Origin: Imbricaverruca yamaguchii
Taxonomy: Eukaryota; Arthropoda; Thecostraca; Neoverrucidae
Assembly (NCBI GenBank): GCA_034440575.1
Contig: JAOTOL010001635.1
Location: 2,401,001-2,465,000 of the forward strand
Reading direction: 5' to 3'
Length of the DNA: 64,000 nucleotides
Position numbers and translations under genes: made by a program. A model generated the notes under the pieces. The model was not told the DNA's origin, did no database searches, and worked only from the letters and a program-made list of their open reading frames with translations. Of the stretch, positions 34,011 through 48,774 are shown piece after piece (position 1 is the stretch's first letter; each line of letters begins with the position of its first letter).

Positions 34011-34507
34011 TCCCGCACTTTAAGTTGATGTAGTAAGGTGTAGACTTCATTATTGTACCTATGCTATCATAATGCATTATGGAAATAAGTATTTTATGGG
34101 CTACACCCAAGGTTAGTCATACTTAGTATCGTGCCGTATATTGGCTTGTGGGTGATATAATGCGGAGATGTGTTGAGGTTCGCATGATGTTTCATATTTC
34201 GTTCGATGGTACCTCTGGGTGACAGGGTTCAAATGAAGTCTGCCCATTTACGTCCGATGTCACCGCTAGGTCGTCACTCTGACCTTAGATGAACCCTCTA
34301 TAACCTACCACTCCTTCGACTTCAGATGTCCCCTCTTCTACTTTAGACAGTCCCGAGTCACGATGCTGCCCCGAATAGCAAGATTGAATCACTGAATGAA
34401 ACAGTGCATAGTATGAAATTAACTTTTTAAGAATTGCATTCTATTTTGGCCAGGTGCAGACCCAGACATTGTCACACGGTGGCCATGTCCGAAGGACACC
34501 ACTTCGA

Positions 34508-34511
<4 letters not shown>
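34011..34511. other. No gene recognised
   Basis: Unique-looking DNA before the GA microsatellite. Confidence 0.3.
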
Positions 34512-34602
<91 letters not shown>

Positions 34603-34850
34603 GAGAGAGAGAGCGAGAGAGAGATAGATAGAGAGATAGAAAGAAAGAGAGATACAGAGATGCAGAGATGCAGAGAGGCTTAGATACAAATATGTATGCA
34701 GAGATACAGATGTGCAGAGATCAAGAGATACAGGGATCAAGAGATGCAGATATCAAGAGATATAGAGATCAAGAGATATAGAGATCAAGAGATACAAAGA
34801 TCAAGAGATGAAAAGAGTGATGGAGAAGGGAGAGAGGGAGAAGAATATAT
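34512..34850 (+). repeat. (GA)n microsatellite and GA-rich 16-bp derivative
   Basis: Near-pure GA runs from 34512 to about 34622. It degrades into ATCAAGAGATATAGAG units of 16 bases between 34727 and 34810. Confidence 0.95.
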
Positions 34851-34875
34851 GGATATAGATATCAATGTATTTATA

Positions 34876-37539
<2,664 letters not shown>

Positions 37540-37585
37540 GGAGGGATAGGCGGATTTCGCCCCCCCCCTCCAGGGCGTGTGTTAA
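37540..37585. mobile_element. piggyBac-like terminus next to satellite
   Basis: Read inwards from TTAA at 37582-37585 on the minus strand: TTAACACACGCCCTGGAGG, a G-run and then CGAAATCCGCC, closely resembling both ends of the TTAA element at 11376-12378. The sequence just outside the TTAA continues as the satellite of 21068-21890. The other end is uncertain (a TTTAAGCAACGCGCC at 37451 is one candidate). Confidence 0.5.
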
Positions 37586-37705
37586 TTTTCAGAGTCCTTG
37601 CGTTTCGTGGTTATGGCTTCAATTTGCATCACGTGGGTATCACTTGACGTGGCTTGCCGTACGGTATCAGAATGTTGAAATATCGAAGTAATTTCAAAAA
37701 TGTCG
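37586..37705 (+). repeat. Fragment of the 260-290 bp satellite
   Basis: GTCCTTGCG, then GGCTTCAATTTGCATCACGT and TCACTTGACGTGGCTTG, aligns to the third unit at 21685-21760. Confidence 0.8.
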
Positions 37706-38450
37706 AAGGTCCGGCGTGTTTACAATTATTGAGTGTAGTAGGAATAGGACGGTCAGATCTATGTTTGTTTGCAGCCTTTGTGATAGCAGTCACTCGCATC
37801 CTATATGACTAGGGGCTCCCCAAGAAATCCGTCGTAACCTGTTCGGACGGTGCTCTCATCGCCGGTTTTTAATTTACGCTGCCACATTGCTGTTACGGAC
37901 ATACAAAACATGTAACTTTCTTTTCAGTTTGACCGCTTTCCTTTTAACGACTCAACTGTAGTTGTCAAATTTGCAAGAGAAGCCACACGTGAATGCGCAC
38001 AATTTTATAACTAGCCCGAGTTCATAACCGCGAGAGAGTAATGTTGTAATCAGGTGTAGAACCCAGGAATTTTCATGTGGGCACCTGTCTGGAGAGGCGC
38101 CATTTCTTTGGATCGGCTCACTGTGAAAGCGCCTGAAGTGGCGCCTCTCCCTGCAAAATTCGAAGGGGAGGGATGCACTCGGCTCTTCCGCAAGGGGCGC
38201 ATTTCCTTCTAAGGGGAACCTTTTTATTTAATAGAGGCGCCTCAAGCTGAAAAATGAGAGCGGGAACACTGGAACCTTTTCAGAGGGACGCATTTCCCGG
38301 CCTGGGGGAATGTGTCCCCATAAAACAGGATAGCATGGGAAATGAAGTTGCATGCTCATCTTTGCTACCATAAAACCATCGTCCGATAATTTATATTTTT
38401 CCTGCTACAAGAGGGCAACGTTAAACATACTTAAAACATTGCTCTAACAT
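37706..38450. other. No gene; GGCGCC-rich repeats
   Basis: GGAGAGGCGCCA (about 38093) and TGGCGCCTCTCC (about 38140) are inverted copies. Related GGGGCGCATTTCC words recur to 38300. Probably a small fold-back or old repeat. Confidence 0.4.
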
Positions 38451-38494
38451 TGTTGGACCTGATTCACTATGGTGATGGTGAATCAGGTCCAACA
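38451..38494. other. 17-bp perfect hairpin
   Basis: TGTTGGACCTGATTCAC, a 10-base loop, then its exact reverse complement. Confidence 0.9.
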
Positions 38495-38623
38495 CAAGTC
38501 ACCAAAATATCATTTTTAGCAATGGTGAATATGAAAAATTGAAATACACTGGAATTGAAAATGAATTGAAGTGTCTGAAAATGGCATTGAAAAGGAAGTG
38601 GCTGAAATCCAAAGTTTTGTTAT

Positions 38624-38880
38624 GTCCAGCCGGCCACGTGTGTGCTGTCATGTGCATGTCAGAATGTTGGCTGACCACGTCGGCAGCTAGGTCCAGCCGG
38701 CCACGTTTACGCCGTCATGTGCGTGTCAGTGTGTTGGTTGACCACGTCGACAACTAGGTCCAGCCGGTCACGTGTGTCTGTCAGTGTGTTGGCTGACCAC
38801 GTCGGCAGCTAGGTCCAGCCGGCCACGTGTGCGCCATCATGTGCGTGTCAGTGCATTGGCTGACCACGTCTACAAATAGG
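38624..38880 (+). repeat. 67-bp minisatellite, four units
   Basis: Units start GTCCAGCCGGCCACGT at 38624, 38691, 38758 and 38813 (third unit 12 bases short). Each holds two or three ACGT cores (CCACGTG, ACCACGTCGGCAGC). Confidence 0.9.
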
Positions 38881-40003
38881 TGCCGCCGCCACGGAACGGC
38901 TCGCGCCAGACGGCACGGAGCCTTGGGGTAGGCTGGTGCCGTGACTTTAGCGACTCGTGGTCGACCACAAGTTGTGGGATTCTATTGCAATCGCTAGTCA
39001 TCAGCTACTTCGCCGGGTCACACTGAACCGACCGGCGGGTTGGTGCCATATGTACATGCCATATCGATCCCCGATAATACAAAGCCAAAGCCATTTGCTG
39101 ATGAATATTTGCTATGTGTTCACAACCGAATGTCAGTACACACTGAAGCTATCAGCCGCCTCCACGATGCTGCTGCTCCCCGCATGGCTCTCGTTCGATA
39201 TCTCTTGTATGGCCATTTTATGAGCCATCTTCCATATTGACTGAAGCGATTGTATCTGAATACGCTGGGTTTCGACAAGAGACTTTATTCGAAAACAATG
39301 ATCTCGTCTAGGTTTACATTTGGGTTTACTTATGTTTTGATTTCATTGTCTTTTTTGTGCGAGTATGAGAAGTCCAACTGTTGGCCAACTGGCCAAAATA
39401 CTTTTGCAGAAGCATGGATCACGAATACAGTTGCTTATAAAAGGAATAGTTTCGATGTCAGGGATGTGTTGCTGATTCAATAATTGTTCCCTATTCATGT
39501 TCCCACAACTAATTGTATAATTGTAGATAATCATAGATGTGTGGGAGGGATTCCAGCGTCCCAATCTACCTCCTTCCCCACCACTTGTGTACATCGTAGA
39601 CATCTCAAAGGGCCCGTTATTATTTGCAAGGGCTTGGAGGCGTTCTTAGGCTCCAAACAACACCTAAAAAAGTTATGTTGAATTTTCTGTCTCCACCAAG
39701 ACAATAGCGTAGAGGAGTGCGAATGGGCCACTAGCATGGCCCTCGGGCCGTGTCATGGACCCGTAGAATCCCAAGAATGGGGTGACCGATCCAGTCACCC
39801 TCTTAGCTACGTCCAAGTTTGTGGCACTGACTGTGAAGATCAGGAGCAAGGAACGAATGATACCTTCCCTTCTTCAGGCTTCTGGCTGCACCATTGGATG
39901 TTTTGCATGTGCATGTATGGACATCTAGTGCTTTACACCATTAAAAATCATTTGTTCCGAGCTATGACAATTTTGTCGACGTAAAATTTAAACGCAAGCC
40001 CAA
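38881..40003 (+). other. Unassigned open frames, no gene named
   Basis: A plus-strand frame at about 39000-39240 (GGLVPYVHAISIPDNTKPKP ... YGHFMSHLPY-stop) has protein-like codon content, but no start, acceptor or family that I recognise. Nothing else is supported up to 40003. Confidence 0.2.
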
Positions 40004-40255
40004 ATAGCCTTTATCAATCCACCAATCGTTTTACCTCCTGACCTCTCCACTCGGAAGGTTGACATTTCGACATTCTTAAAGTGTATATTAGACGAACCTG
40101 AGCTGTCCAGTTTCGATATGTGTCCAATAGATTTCGAGATGGAGGGGATAGATGGGGGGATCCACCCCATAGATTCAGGCCAAAACGAGCCCCACTTTAG
40201 TAAATGTAATGAATCCACATACACCTCTGGTCTTCTTAATACAACTACATTTTAA
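40004..40255 (+). CDS. Candidate terminal exon, unassigned acidic tail
   Basis: After AAATAG, a possible acceptor, an open frame runs about 83 codons to TAA at 40253: IAFINPPIVLPPDLSTRKVD, then an acidic stretch (DEPELSSFDMCPIDFEMEG) and ...GLLNTTTF-stop. The opposite strand is also open here, so chance cannot be excluded. No family is recognised. Confidence 0.2.
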   Translation: MAFINPPIVLPPDLSTRKVDISTFLKCILDEPELSSFDMCPIDFEMEGIDGGIHPIDSGQNEPHFSKCNESTYTSGLLNTTTF

Positions 40256-40319
40256 CAATATTCTAAGCACGCCTGTGCTCTAACGTACGGTTACTTACGT
40301 GCAGCTACTCCGAAGTACG

Positions 40320-40510
40320 CTTGTGCATGCAAACATGGGTAAATTCCCTTGCATCTGTGTATGCACATTTCTGCATATTCACGTACATTTGCGCTGACCT
40401 ATATTCATATACGCAACTTTGCCCTCCATACATTTGCGCTCACTTACATTTGCGCATGTGTGCTTTCGTGCTTACGTAGACTTGAGTGTGCGCACAATTG
40501 GCATGCGTAT
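40320..40510 (-). repeat. Degenerate copy of the 16-bp array
   Basis: ACGTACATTTGCGCTGAC, CATACATTTGCGCTCACTTA and ACATTTGCGCATGTG recur, the same unit and orientation as 29205-29545. Confidence 0.7.
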
Positions 40511-42375
40511 ACGTCAAAGTACGCGAAGCCAATGAAATACAGCACATTCACACAAACTGATTCGACCGGGCGCACTTTCCGGGATCATCAGGTGACTCGC
40601 AGTGCATGTACAACACTCGGTGCTTGGGAACATGAGTGTCGAAAAAACAACAAAAACAAACACTCAGCAGGGAAGAGGTGACAAATCCCTACCAATACGG
40701 GGCCAGACACAATCATTCCTGCGCCATGCACATGATATCGGTCTGCCACCTTCATAATATGACGCTTTATTGGCCCTCACAACCTGGGGTGGGGGGCGAA
40801 TGACTCATCTTTTCCTTTTCCTAGGCCTGTCTATGATTGGGAAGTCGAAAGTTGTTTTGGGAGAAGAGGGACGATAGATTTCCTAGGCATGTTCTTTACA
40901 GTTAACAACATAAAACCCTGGCTTGCATAACACAGCCTATCTCGCGCCCAGCAAACAATTTTCGAATCCCTCGCATAAAAGACGTTCTATGACAGTGGAG
41001 TTAGCATAGAACTGCTAAAATAGTCGATATTATCCCATCTCTGATGCTGAACCCAGAGACGTCTACAGAGTGGCTTTCTCCTGTTCTTGCCCCGTCCCCC
41101 CGAGTGTTCCGTACATTCATCAGTATACAATGTGCAGTTCAGTGCACTGCCGGAGATCCCAGGAGTGGTGGGAAGGTTGGAAATAAATGCTGTCTGCTGG
41201 GTCCGTGATCTCTGTTTCTGAGTATGAAAACATGAAGCTGAAAACATTCAGCTTTCCAAAAATGAGAATCTGGTCATGCACTGTTGCACGTCATGGAGTT
41301 TTAGCTCGATTGGCCGATCCAGAGGGCCCGATTCTATTACGTTTGCAAGATATCACAATCTAAAGCTTAGCGGACATTTCATATGTCACACGCCGGGGAT
41401 GGATACTACATGAGGGCGCATTGGCCTAGACAGACCCGTGTCATAGCATGCTGGGAGGTCATGTTAACCAATGGTACGGCATATCACGATTATGCACACC
41501 GTCATCTTTTTTGGGGGGATTGAGATATATTTCAATGAATTAGTGAATATGTATTTTCTTATCATTACATTCCGGAGTATTCTATGGCCATTCGGAAGTC
41601 GTTGGAATTGATGGACACAAATTGGAAGTAACAGATTTAGGAAGTCTGCATTTTTCGCATAATTGACTGCGCATCGGACGATGTGATGTTTTATTTCTTG
41701 AACGGGAATAGAATCGCCAGAGGTCGGTTGAAACAAAATGAAGGCTGCGAACACATGCCAGCTGCTACAAAACTTGCACACACTTTGCGATACAACGCAT
41801 ACCGACCAATTATATGATGGTTGGAATCTTCCATTCTGCTTCTTAACGGAACAGTAGCTGTTTGGAAGAGCTAGTAAACACGGAAGGAATTAGCCAAATT
41901 CTTACCGAATCACACACGTATGTTCCGATAACATAACTATAAGACAAGATTAAGACAGGAGAAATCTTAAATTCAGCTGCAATTTCCAACCGCAAAATCA
42001 AATGATGCTATACAAAAATGGCCCCAAAAAATCACTTCATCGCATAAATTTTAACAAGATATACAGTGTCGGTGCATTCTGTAGAACTTTACCGCTGTTT
42101 AACTGATTAAGCCGAGGTGCTTTAGATGTACGCAAATACAATCGTACATGATGAGTAATACATGAGTAATTCTTTCCTTGAGGATTTGGAACGGTGGTCT
42201 AGCCTGGTGGTCGCTTACCTACAAAAAGCAGTTGCTTCGTCCAGCAAGCGCTATTGCGACATAAAAAATTCCAACACCGTGCAAGTAAAAGAGAGCCAAC
42301 TCGTAATGAACCTCGAGTGCACAAGAGGCAGGAGGCTATAATGAACTATGGGTAACCCGTTCTCGCAGGTTAATG
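40511..42375. other. No gene recognised
   Basis: Unique-looking DNA with no supported exon, transposon end or tandem repeat. Confidence 0.35.
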
Positions 42376-43382
42376 CACATTTTCACCAGCGACACCGTGA
42401 CGGTTTCGCGATGCGAACAATCATCGGATTTTAATCGAAAGAAAAAATGCTTTATCGGAGGAAATTCTGGTCCAACAAACATTGGACTGCCAGCGGATTT
42501 TAAAGCAAAACACCCACAGAAGCATACAATTATAGCGGAAACACTACAGCGGATAGGTTTGTACTCAAGATGAAGTTTCCATTTAGACAAAATGTGTTTC
42601 CACGGGAGCTGTGCATCCCATAATAAAAATGAAGAAAATATGTACTTTTGAATGATCTACATTCGTCCAGTACACTCTACAATTACCTACGTTATTTGAA
42701 TATAATTGTTAATCTGAAAGAAAAGTTTTCAACAAAAGTTTAAAAAGTTGCACAAAATATGCGACATGGGGGCTTTCTCCGCCGGTATTTTAGGATATTT
42801 GGATATTAATATCAATATTTGCTATGGCAAAATGTTCTTTCCGAGACGTGAACTCCGAATCACCGGCTTGAATTACATGCTTATGGTATTATAATGGGCA
42901 TCGCAACCACTCAGAAGGTAAGAAAATACCGTCAAATCACCCTACTTCACCGACTCAGTAGAAATCACAATTTTTGGAAGAAAAAAAATGGGGAAAAATT
43001 CCCAAAACTGTGAGAATTCCTAAGTGGCCCACGACCCCTGATCCCATATTCAGCCAAAAAAAATCGGTCAGCGATTTTCCAAACCAAACTCCGAATCACC
43101 CACTCCTGGCAAAAGTGCCAAGTCGACTCCTAATCACCCACTTCGGCTTCCATAACTTTTCATCAGCGACACCGTGACTGGTTCGCGACGTGAACCGTCC
43201 ACTTTCGCGCCACAGACGCTGCGCTTTCTCCGTTCCTTCCCAAGACAGCTGATCAATGGCGTCACCAGGGTACGACTAGTCGGCATATTCAGGGCGGACA
43301 ATGCAAATATTGCGCGATAATCACAATGTATTCAACATTTTAGGTAGCCATCAAATCTGATACAAACAGGTCTGAGCAGGGT
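42376..43382. repeat. Diverged short repeats (CAGCGACACCGTGAC and CTCCGAATCACC types)
   Basis: TTTTCACCAGCGACACCGTGAC (42377) and TTTTCATCAGCGACACCGTGAC (43157) are direct copies of about 45 bases. CTCCGAATCACC recurs at 42851 and 43092, and CTCCTAATCACC at 43129. It probably belongs to the same larger element as 43383-43993. An open frame at 42373-42573 covers one of the copies and is not assigned. Confidence 0.5.
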
Positions 43383-43993
43383 GTTCGTTCTCTGCATCCG
43401 CCACTTCGCCGCATATCAGCTTCCCACGGGGCGACGGCCGGTTCCCGACGTCTGAAAAGTTAACAATGTGCGCACACAGAAAAAGCGTATTCAACGACAC
43501 ATCCTTCCATCTAGTGAGAAATATTGTTATCTATGCTTCAACGTTCAATCGCATGACATTCATTCAATATCCGTTGCTATAATACCTAGACCGTGCTGCT
43601 ACCTAGCGATAGCTATCTGAAGTGATGCTTCTAGAAAATTAAAAAAAGTTCTTGAATCTGTGGAGGTTTCAACCTGTGGAGGTTACGACCGCTGCTGAGT
43701 TGTGGAGGTTATGACCGCTTCGTACTTGTGGAGGTTGCAACCTGTGGGGATTACGACCTGTGGATGTTATGACCGCTTCGGAGTTGTGGAGGTTACGACC
43801 TGTGGAGGTTACGACCTGTGGAGGTTATGACCGCTGCGGACTTGTGGAGATTACGACCTGTGGAGGTTATGACCGCTGCGGACTTGTGGAGGTTATGACC
43901 TGTGGAGGTTACGACCGCTGCGATGTGTTGAATTTGTGGAGGTTGTGACCTGTGGAGGTTACGACCTGTGGAGGTTATGATACGTCTCCATTC
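43383..43993 (-). mobile_element. Compound-array dispersed element, copy 2 (inverted)
   Basis: This is the reverse complement of 30650-31345: it ends CGTATCATAACCTCCACAGG on the minus strand and has the same order of 16-base units and 10-base linkers (including AATTCAACACATCGCAGC near the edge), the same AGATAGCTATCGCTAGGTAG centre and one GTGGCGGATG unit. About 80% identity by eye. Confidence 0.8.
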
Positions 43994-44344
43994 CATATAT
44001 ACATCAAAGGGAGTGATTCTTTGAGCCTGTTCACTATGATAACCCAAAGACTCCAAATGACACTGAAAAAGAAGGAACTTTCACTTTGCTTATGTGCTGC
44101 AGCAAGTGACACACTTTCAATCCATCATCTCTTTGCATCGCTAAGACAGTGTGACAAATTTATCCCATGGGGAGTGGAGAATGGTGATTTAGGTCAGCGA
44201 CTTGTGCGTGTTAATCACACGAAAGGCTGCGAGGAGATTCACCATACCGTGGCCAAAGTGGGATTCGGTCTGCGAGGCCGGCGCTCGACCAGAGCTTCCT
44301 CAGGGCCTGCAAAGCACGGTGCAAATATGACAGAATGGTGAAGG
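43994..44344 (+). other. Unassigned open frame
   Basis: A plus-strand frame through 44341 (IKGSDSLSLFTMITQRLQMT ... GANMTEW-stop) is free of simple repeats but begins inside the neighbouring repeat. No domain is recognised; low support. Confidence 0.15.
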
Positions 44345-44690
44345 TAGGAACGTCGGGTTGTTGTGAACGTGCACGTTCCAATAACTCAACGTCACCGTTA
44401 GGCGGCCTGTCGAACGTACAAGTGCCAAGTGACGCACCGATAAACAACCTGTGGTACGTGCGCGTGCCAATCAATGGACCGCTAAGCGACCTGTGGTACG
44501 TGCTTGTGCCAAGTGACGCATCGATAAGCGACCTGTGGAACGTGTACATGCCAAATGACGCACCATTAAGCGGCCTGTGGTGCGTGCACGTGTCAAGTGA
44601 CTCACCGTCACCGTGAGGCAGCCTGTCGAACGTGCACGTGCCAAGTGACGCACCGCCAGACGGCCTGTCGAATGCACATAACCACCCCCG
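44345..44690 (+). repeat. 42-bp minisatellite, ~8 units
   Basis: Units carry GTGCCAAGTGACGCACCG, then a variable 4-6 bases and CCTGTGGTACGTGC. The 42-base period encodes a 14-residue repeat in one frame (VPSDAPI..LWYV). Confidence 0.9.
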
Positions 44691-44849
44691 CTGCTTGCGT
44701 GCACGCGGCCCGTCCATAATTGGCGTACTTTTAAATCGTTTCTTCCTCCTGCCAGCGGCCCTCTCACTTTCCACCGAAGTTCGTGACTGCAGCGGGCGAA
44801 AAAGGCACACGTTTGCAGGCATACAGGCGGATAGAGCGGCACGCCCACG

Positions 44850-45205
44850 CCGGGACCAAGGTAAGGTGAAACACCGGGACCAAGGTGAAGCGAAACACCG
44901 GGACCAAGGTGAGGTGAAACACCGGGACCAAGGTGAGGTGAAACACCGGGACCAAGGTAAGATGAAACACCGGGACCAAGGTGAGGTGAAACACCGGGAC
45001 CAAGGTGAAGCGAAACACCGGGACCAAGGTGAGGTGAAACACCGGGACCAAGGTAAGATGAAACACCGGGACCAAGGTGAGGTGAAACACCGGGACCAAG
45101 GTAAGGTGAAACACCGGGACCAAGGTGAGGTGAAACACCGGGACCAAGGTGAGGTGAAACACCGGGACCAAGGTGAGGTGAAACACCGGGACCAAGGTGG
45201 ACCTG
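44850..45205 (+). repeat. 24-bp minisatellite, ~14 units, highly uniform
   Basis: Each unit is CACCGGGACCAAGGT followed by one of four 9-base endings (GAGGTGAAA, GAAGCGAAA, AAGATGAAA, AAGGTGAAA). The endings occur in partly repeated order, so multi-unit blocks were duplicated. Every unit contains AAGGTGAG, AAGGTGAA or AAGGTAAG, resembling a splice donor. Frames are open on both strands by periodicity. Confidence 0.95.
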
Positions 45206-45214
45206 GAGCCACAG

Positions 45215-45565
45215 GGTGTGTCTACTACTGTCCGTGTGTCTACCACTGCCAATTTCCCGCCACTATTCACATGTCTACACAAGCCGTGAGTACTACTAGT
45301 CGTGGCGGTGTGTCTTTCACTGACCATGTGTGTACCGCTGTCCATTATCTTCCACTCTTCATGTGTTTACCACTATCGGTGGGTACCACTGGTGGTGACG
45401 GGATGTCTGCCACCGTCCGTGTGCCGACCACTGTCCATGTGTTTGCCATTATCCATATGTCTAGTACTGTCCATGTGCATGCCACTGTCCATGTGTCTGC
45501 TACTGTCCGTGTGTCTACAAATGTCCGTGTGTCTACAACTGCCCATGTGTCTATAAGTATCCAAA
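45215..45565 (+). repeat. 18-bp minisatellite, degenerate
   Basis: ACTGTCCATGTGTCTGCC-like units recur at 18-base spacing; the clearest are at 45475-45550. Confidence 0.85.
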
Positions 45566-46607
45566 CTTCGGAATCGCTCTCACCTGAGTAGTCTGAAATC
45601 TCGGCGCACCGGATCTGTAGGAGGAGCGACCAGCGAAGAAGATCATATTGAGTCAACAACGCTTCATCAACGAGCTGCTCGATATCTGGCTGAACAGCCT
45701 GTGACAACCTCGGAGCAAGTCTTGGATGCTGTTCGTAAGCTGCACTAGACCGACGTCAATGTCCCGCCATTCTTCAGCAGACGAGGACGTTCAATAAAGC
45801 AAATGATTCAATTATCGTAATGCAAATCCATTTTACTATCGGTTTTGAGTTGGTCCAATGTATTAAGACGTCGTGCGTGAATGCGGTCTGCGTTGCTGTG
45901 AGCAATGATTCACTTTTTGACCAGTGTTGCGTGTAGTGTCGGCATGGAAACCACTTAATGACAGGCGAAGCGGCATCGTGCATTGAGTTCGTTGGATAGC
46001 AGCCCGTGCTAAACCACTGGGTACATAACGTGCCGCAAATGGCATCGTCGTTGTCGCACCCCTAAACCGCAACGCACCACTACCTCATGAGTTGTCACAC
46101 TGTTCGATTGGGACCAAAGCGTGATGTCATCCGTCGTTAGACCAATCTCGGACTGTGAAATTTCGTGGTTGTAGCATAAATGGTGTTGGCAGCATAAGTA
46201 GTATTGCATATTCGGTGGCTGTTGCGATGGTGTGCTTCCTGTTTTGTTTTGGTTAGCTTTTTTAATGAGATTTTTTGGTTAGCACCTTGTTGTTCTCTCC
46301 GAACCAAGCTTCACTGCACGTGTGGCTACTATCACCACCATGTGGCAATGTGGTAATAGTGGTTATATCGTTGCTTTGGTGCCCAATACATTATATTGGC
46401 CGCTGTACAGCTGAAGCACAAGTACACACGTGTTTACCTACTTTCTTTAGACTCAAGTTATGACTGGAACCGACACACGTGGGCGACAAACATATAACTT
46501 CTGCCGACAGTCACCTGAAGGTGAAAATATTTGCCCGATAGTTTGTGAGCCCGAATGCTGAACCTGCGATTCAGTGGCACGATTCAGACAGTGTTATCTT
46601 GTTCTAG
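45566..46607. other. No gene recognised
   Basis: Unique-looking DNA preceding the candidate exon at 46608. Confidence 0.35.
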
Positions 46608-46715
46608 TTCAATGTGGACGAGCTAATGGATAAAACATGTGGGACCGACCGGTCCTTGATTGCGAAATTTGCATGGTTCCGGGAAAAGTTTCCAAGGCTG
46701 TTCGCTGAAGACCAG
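46608..46715 (+). CDS. Candidate internal exon, unassigned gene
   Basis: 108 bases lie between an acceptor ATCTTGTTCTAG and a consensus-like donor CAG/GTAAGC. The length is a multiple of three, phase 0 at both ends, and only one frame is open: it starts FNVDELMDKTCGTDRSL and ends WFREKFPRLFAEDQ. Composition is protein-like and free of repeats. I do not recognise the family. It may belong with other plus-strand candidates downstream (49626 and 63551), but that link is inference only. Confidence 0.4.
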
Positions 46716-48384
46716 GTAAGCTGTCATCCAAGACTGGACAAAAATGACATTCCTGTTCTGGATTTGTCATTCAGACCATCATGCTCACGCTCTTATTTTC
46801 CCTCGGAAAATTTGAATGCTCCTTGCAACGCCTGAGGTTCATGGCTTGTTATTGTTATTTTAATTCCATTGGTATTAGTACAAACTGTACAATCGTGTAC
46901 CCGGCGAGTTAAATAAAAAACCCCCACCACCACCACGTTTAGTTGGTGGTAATTCCCATTGTAAGTGTGAGTGAAAATTAGCCGCTGTGTAGCTGTTTAT
47001 CCGGTGTTATATGTACTGAAGTATTCCAAAATTGCAAATTATTTAATGTCTATTTTAAGCTTCAGTGTCTTTAATGTCTTCACTGCCATCCGATCAGAAG
47101 TGCACACACTACCATCCCACACGGAATACAATGCATGCGTATTGCTCTATTCGAATTACATAGCTCAAAGCCATCGGTTCTCCACCTCAGCAAGCTCAAA
47201 CCATAAACACGGTCGCGTTGTCACTTTACGGTGTTGCCGAGCCATATTCGTTACCCCAGTGCGGGTTAAATGGCCCAGCAGCTGATGGGCCGCAAACACA
47301 AACAACCAACCAACCAATCACTCAATCAATCGTTATCGCAGTCAAACTTAGTGGCCGTACTAGTTTCCAATTATACACGTGCTTCACGTTCTTTTTCCGA
47401 TTAGATCACGCCACGTACACATTGCATAATTATTAAACATTTGGGCGATTCTCTGCATAGGTGTCCGCTACAATCTCACCTGCATGGTGGTTAAGGGCTA
47501 CACCAGGTCCCTCAACAATGCAGTATCAGGGGACGGTGTTCAGGTTCACCACGAGCACGCTTGATTTCATGTGCCGGGGTTTGTGAAGTGTGTTGCCACA
47601 TGCTATAAAGTCGGGGTAATGGATAATGTGCTGGTGTTACCGACGAGGCACTATTTGTATGTTGAGGTCTGGGAGATTGCTCTGACCTGTTTATCTCCGT
47701 CGCTTTCTGGCTTACTTCGTCATGGTGCGTGAACACACTCATGGTTGTGAAGTGTGCTTTGCGGTAGTCACCACGTGCGACTGCCTATTTTGTGACGTCT
47801 TACGATTGACGCACAGCCACAACTGAAGATAATCACACCATTTAGGAAATCTTTTGTGCTTAGTACCATGATCGTAAGGCGGTGCTGAGGTTCCATTCCC
47901 CGTCTATGCCGCGTATGATGAGTGGCTTCACCAGCACACGTCTTTCGATAAACAAAACTTGAGTAAGAAAGCTGAAGCATACGGCTATCTTCGCAGATTG
48001 ATTTTGTTTCCGCCAAGCACGGCAGAGGCTTTATGCTAATCGTTAAAATCCTTAAAATCCTATTAGCCCGTGGAGCAAACAGGCAGCTAACCCATCTCAT
48101 GTTAAACTTGCCATTTTCCAGGATCTATATCTCCTGCTCTACTTCAGCAACTTCGAGCTTGAAACGTCATGTGGTAGCTTCCCCATGAAATCGGGAATAT
48201 CGATGTATTTTTCTTTGAAAAGAGTGTTAAAAAATACAGATATGATGTCGATGCAAAAGCCTACTTCACGGTCTCCCCCGGCAGTCGGTGAGCTGATGGT
48301 ATAATAAGTAACACGCCTGTGTCCAGAGGCGCAGACGAGGAGAACAGGAGCCCATGGACCCGCCTAGCATACCTAGCATAGCAA
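46716..48384. other. No gene; TTATTTGGGC-type repeat copy 4 at ~47270-47345
   Basis: ACCAACCAACCAATCACTCAATCAATCG preceded by GGGCCGCAAACACAAAC is a minus-strand, diverged relative of the repeats at 640, 4858 and 7913. Otherwise no feature is supported. Confidence 0.35.
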
Positions 48385-48540
48385 CCAAAAATTACACCAG
48401 ATCAAGCAAGACATTTAACAATTTTTATCACTCAAAATCCAAAAATTCCGGCGCACTTCGCGAACCGAAACCAGCCTCTTTTCATTATGCTTGTTTTGGT
48501 CCATCCCCTAAGGAAAATCTTGGCTGCGCCACTGCTTGTG
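48385..48540 (+). repeat. Dispersed repeat, second copy of 26325-26480
   Basis: AAAAATTACACCAGATCAAG and the shared end TTGGCTGCGCCACTG align with 26325-26480 across a more diverged middle. Confidence 0.6.
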
Positions 48541-48774
48541 TCATAATCGTCCCCGGCACATATATGCTTTTAAATTTTAGAAACACACACGCAGAAATGT
48601 TTTATTGCGACCACTTTTGAAAATGCGGCTGCCTTGTGACATGATAAATTATGTTAGTCGATGGTATATTTTGGGTGGAGTTTTGAAATAATGAACACAA
48701 ACACGAATATAGAAAAACACTTCAAGAGCGGGTAGAAACGTAAGTAGAGCATAGCAAGATTCGTTTAGATGTAT

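Noticed and set aside
44211..45591. Overlapping 319- and 333-residue repeat proteins
   Set aside because: Both strands are open because of the 24-base period. Kept only as a question on frame-preserving periods.
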